Source: Pomacea canaliculata (taxonomy: Eukaryota; Mollusca; Gastropoda; Architaenioglossa; Ampullariidae). From it: a stretch of DNA of 64,000 bases. The notes beneath the pieces were generated by a model, which saw nothing but the letters and a program-made list of their open reading frames with translations, ran no database searches and was not told where the DNA came from. Below, piece after piece: positions 60,805-64,000 of this stretch. The DNA is taken from assembly GCF_003073045.1 (NCBI RefSeq), contig NC_037598.1, forward strand, positions 24,675,822-24,739,821, written 5' to 3'. The position numbers and the translations under genes are program-made. Positions within the stretch are counted from its first letter, which is position 1. The number at the start of each line of letters is the position of its first letter.

Positions 60805-63300
60805 TCACGGGTGTCGGCAGACGAGAACGGGGCAGGAGGCGTGATGCACGATGCTGTCGCTGACGCTGCCCATGAAGGTCCGGCGGATGGCGTTGAGGCC
60901 ACGTGACCCCACCACGATCATGATGGCGTTAATGTTATGCTGGTACTCGATCACCTTGTGCCACGTGTCCTTCCCGCCCAGGATGTGGAACTCTCCTTCC
61001 ACCTGCACACAATACGGCTCCAGACCTCAACAGGAAGTGCATGCCATCTAACGACCAAGCTCGCTGGGGGTTTATTTTCTGGTTTACGCAATAACAAGGC
61101 GACCAGTGTTGCGATTGCTTCCTCCCTCGTGGCCAAACGGTTGCTATGGTGACAAGATTGCTTATGCATTTGGCTGTTTTCTTTCGACTTTCTGCCTTTA
61201 TTTACAATCTTCACCACCACCCCCACCACCATCAGAAAAAAACCCCCAACAAACGGAAATTCAAATTTTGCGATTATTTTTAAAGCTACGTTTAAACAGA
61301 GTTAAGAATACTTTGACAGCATAAGGCACTGTTTTTATAAACGCTATCTGTCACACTGAAAAAAGACGAGGTGAAACAAATATGTTCATGAAAATGGGCT
61401 ACTGTCAGCGGTGCCTGAATGTTTAGAGAGTTGAATAGTAATGCGATAGATGATAACAGCAGTGGCAGGTGGTCGATACAGGAGGTTGGGAGGGAAAAGC
61501 AGGGATAGAGAGACAAAAAGCAAACCTAGTGAGCAGATTCCAGAGGGGTAAACAAATTAAAACTGTTGGGCAATAAAAATTAGGCCTCCTCGATTCAACA
61601 GATCTCTGATGACTATACAGTCATGATGAAAGAAATATTACTCCCTTCCGCTGTATATAATATCTGTATAAACCTAGCTCTTGCTTGCAAGCTTTTCATT
61701 CTATTAATCAGTACACAATGTTGAGCTCTGTAATGTCGGTGATTAACCTTTAACATCCTTCACCCCTTGGCATTCCCTTATCCACTCTGCTACACAAGAC
61801 AGACTGCACACTAGGGAATTCTGCGTGAGTATGAGACATGGGAGTGCGGTGGGTGGGAGGACAGGGGAAACGAGTTGGGGAAAAAAGGGAAAGATGATAA
61901 AGAGATCGAGAGATCGATAGATTGAATAGGAGAAAAAACAGAATTGCTGGGAAAATATGGCCCTGAAACCTTACATTATTCTCTTCCATCAGCTTGGTGA
62001 ACTTCTCCTTCATTAGTTTGATCTTGTTATCTTCCTTCAACTTCAAGTCGTGAATGCTATCTGAGAATAAAAACAGAATACAAATGTACCATGACTATTC
62101 ACAGGCCACCTATATGATAACAATATTTGTGGTATCACTAGAATACAATCTACCTCTCTACACTTATTTCTACTGTTGCTAACCAGGATCGTAATACCAA
62201 AATACTCTTACTGTGACCTCTCGGGTATAAAATGCTAATCACTTGGCAAAGGTAGAGGTAGTCCTCGTTCGTTTATTATGGAAGGAGGCGTTACAGACTA
62301 TCCTTTATCGGGGCCAGTTCCTTGAGAGGGTGGTGCACAATCCCTCTCCCTCTCTTTCTCCTATCAACCCTCCAAGGGAGCAGGTGCCCACTGAGAAGTT
62401 GGGAGGAAGGGAGAGTTCGAAGCATTGTGGGACTGTGCCATTACCGGTGCCTCTGGCTTCAGTTTGCACTCTGGAGAACTGCGCCATCACTAGGCTCTTC
62501 ATTTCTTGCTTCAAGATAACATAACTTTTTTTAAAGCTTGTTTTCGGAATTAATTCTCTTGATGAAGCACATGAGGTTCACGTGCTTATTTTCTGCAACT
62601 ATCTATAAATTATTTTCTTTATAACGACTGCCCTCTCTACCCCATTTTTTTTCCAAAGCTGAGAATTGGCTTGACGCCATCTTCTGTCTGCTCCTGATCA
62701 TCCAATGGGGTGGTCTACACCTACCACCAAGACAACTACTCACAACCAACCCAGGCACCATGGAACCGTGTTAATAACATTTCAAAACTGGCTTAGAGTT
62801 GTAGAAATCTCTACAGTTTTAAATGAAGTTCAAAGCGTGTTAATACAAAATAAATAGTACTAAGACATTTTCATACGTTTTACTGATGTAGAAAAGATAT
62901 AATTTAAGCTGAGCGTTAAGAAAAATATATTCTCAACGTTTAATTAAAATGTTTAACAAGTGAACGCTTCTTCTATCAGAATCTAAGAACTTTTATAATT
63001 TCAGCCAAGCGTGCATCGTTTTTTTAGTAGTACTCTTGAACTAAAGAGGATTTTTTTTTTAACCTTTTGTGCTTGAACGTCTAGTCATCTTCAGTTTAGG
63101 GTTAGAGGAAGAACTGGTTATCTTAATGGGTTATTATATGAGTGATTGCGCATGATAGAAAATAACCACCGAGAGCTAAGCTCGTCAGGTGTCAGAATCT
63201 CCTGACCTACCTTCCTCCAGGGAGGCTAGGTGGGCCCAGGCCTCCGAGCAGTGAACCACGTGCAGACGGTAACCTGGCCGGTGAATCTCTTTGATGTAGT
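60805..63300 (-). CDS. Universal stress protein, exons 2-4 (5' end beyond window)
   Basis: Exons in transcript order: 63300-63211, 62060-61975, 61002-60805. They match the phase and role of exons 2-4 of the central USP gene. Exon 2 encodes YIKEIHRPGYRLHVVHCSEA, the second strand ending in the usual H-C. Exon 3 is a charged helix (KLKEDNKIKLMKEKFTKLM). Exon 4 has HNINAIMIVVGSRGLNAIRR followed by TFMGSV, fitting G-x2-G-x9-G-S/T for ATP binding, then HHASCPVLVCRHP and TGA. Together they give 124 residues without any lesion. Exon 1, with the first strand and Asp loop, was not found up to 64000 and must lie further right. Its junction must be phase 1 for the frame to hold, as in the other two USP genes. 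It is a paralogue of, not a recent copy of, the central gene. Confidence 0.83.
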
Positions 63301-64000
63301 CTGCAAAACACAAACAACGTGCAGGGACTGATCATAATTATTGTCCTCTTCTCAACAGTTGTCCGCAAATCGTAAAGAGTGGAAGCACACATAGTTTTGT
63401 GTTCGTGACACAAGAAAGACTAGCAAAAAAAATCTTATATGATATGAACAGCAGAAACACAGTGAATAAATTATTGGCTACAAAGTTCATATATTAATTA
63501 TAGCCAATCTCGCAGCAACTAACACGCACACACCCTCTTCCATCGACAATGCTCATCAACAATTGTTGAAACCTATGTCAACCTATTTCTGGTGCCGTGC
63601 AGTTCGAGAAGTGTAATCTTCATATTTTGTGAGATATTGAACTAAGTTGAGACTGATAAGGGGAAGTGCCCCGGATGTAAACATTAAGTTAAGCGTTAGA
63701 TGTTTGTCGTCTTTAGAATAAGGTGTGTTGATGTGAGTTGTTATTAATGGTATGAGTGTTGTAGTCTGTAAAGTCCTGAGTCACTCGGCAACGAAATAAG
63801 CAAGATTTGGGCAGCCTCGGGCAATCGTCTTGTGTTGTGTTGAAAGAACGGGCATTAGTCTGGCTGAGTGAGTTGTTAAGCCACCCGTGCCGTGACATAT
63901 ATATTCTTACAAACAACTGTCTATCCCCAATCTAACAGCTACATAAGAAACACTGAGCGGAAACCAAACGGCTCATGTCTATGGTCATTTTGTTGTTGCT
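63301..64000 (-). other. Intron 1 of the right USP gene (partial)
   Basis: The sequence runs from the exon 2 acceptor to the window edge. I found no first-exon motif and no other gene in it. Confidence 0.5.

Overview
The window looks like nuclear DNA of an invertebrate, most likely a lophotrochozoan such as a gastropod mollusc. Reasons: many short exons with GT..AG introns, abundant microsatellites, tRNA-derived SINEs and a LINE-type 3' end, and a pairing of an animal-type SHFL-like gene family with intron-containing universal stress protein (USP) genes. The species assignment is inference. There is no bacterial organisation, CRISPR array, rRNA or convincing functional tRNA gene.

Layout. From 1 to about 22.5 kb I see no supportable gene, only dispersed repeats (notably 3.9-7.0 kb) and simple repeats (AAAC at 7.7 kb, GACA at 20.1 kb). 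At 22.56-22.64 kb, on the minus strand, lies the first coding exon of a USP gene; its later exons were not found in the window. From 26.7 to 41.0 kb, plus strand, are three tandem paralogues (copies A, B, C) of a seven-exon gene. Its conceptual protein matches, domain by domain, the vertebrate antiviral protein SHFL (Shiftless/RyDEN/C19orf66), known to inhibit programmed -1 ribosomal frameshifting. A second, complete USP gene runs on the minus strand from 55.2 kb (exon 1) to 44.9 kb (exon 4). A third USP gene, also minus, occupies 63.3-60.8 kb and lacks its first exon, which must lie beyond the right edge. The rest is intron, intergenic sequence and repeats, including a near full-length tRNA-type SINE at 56.0-56.3 kb and a LINE-like tail at 57.2-57.8 kb.

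How the genes may work together. The SHFL-like array sits inside a block of same-strand USP genes, transcribed against them. The three SHFL-like copies differ at roughly 25-30% of residues in their best exon and their introns are largely unalignable, so the duplications are not recent. They still share exon phases, splice sites, a 15-bp box just upstream of the ATG and matching zinc-ribbon cysteines. IRF/ISRE-like GAAA repeats lie near copy C and in intron 1 of copy A, which would fit immune induction, but chance matches are possible.

Caution. Each SHFL-like copy carries one to three apparent single-base deletions in its exons (six in total, no insertions), while the USP exons carry none. This could be long-read consensus error or real decay, and raw reads or RNA-seq are needed to decide.
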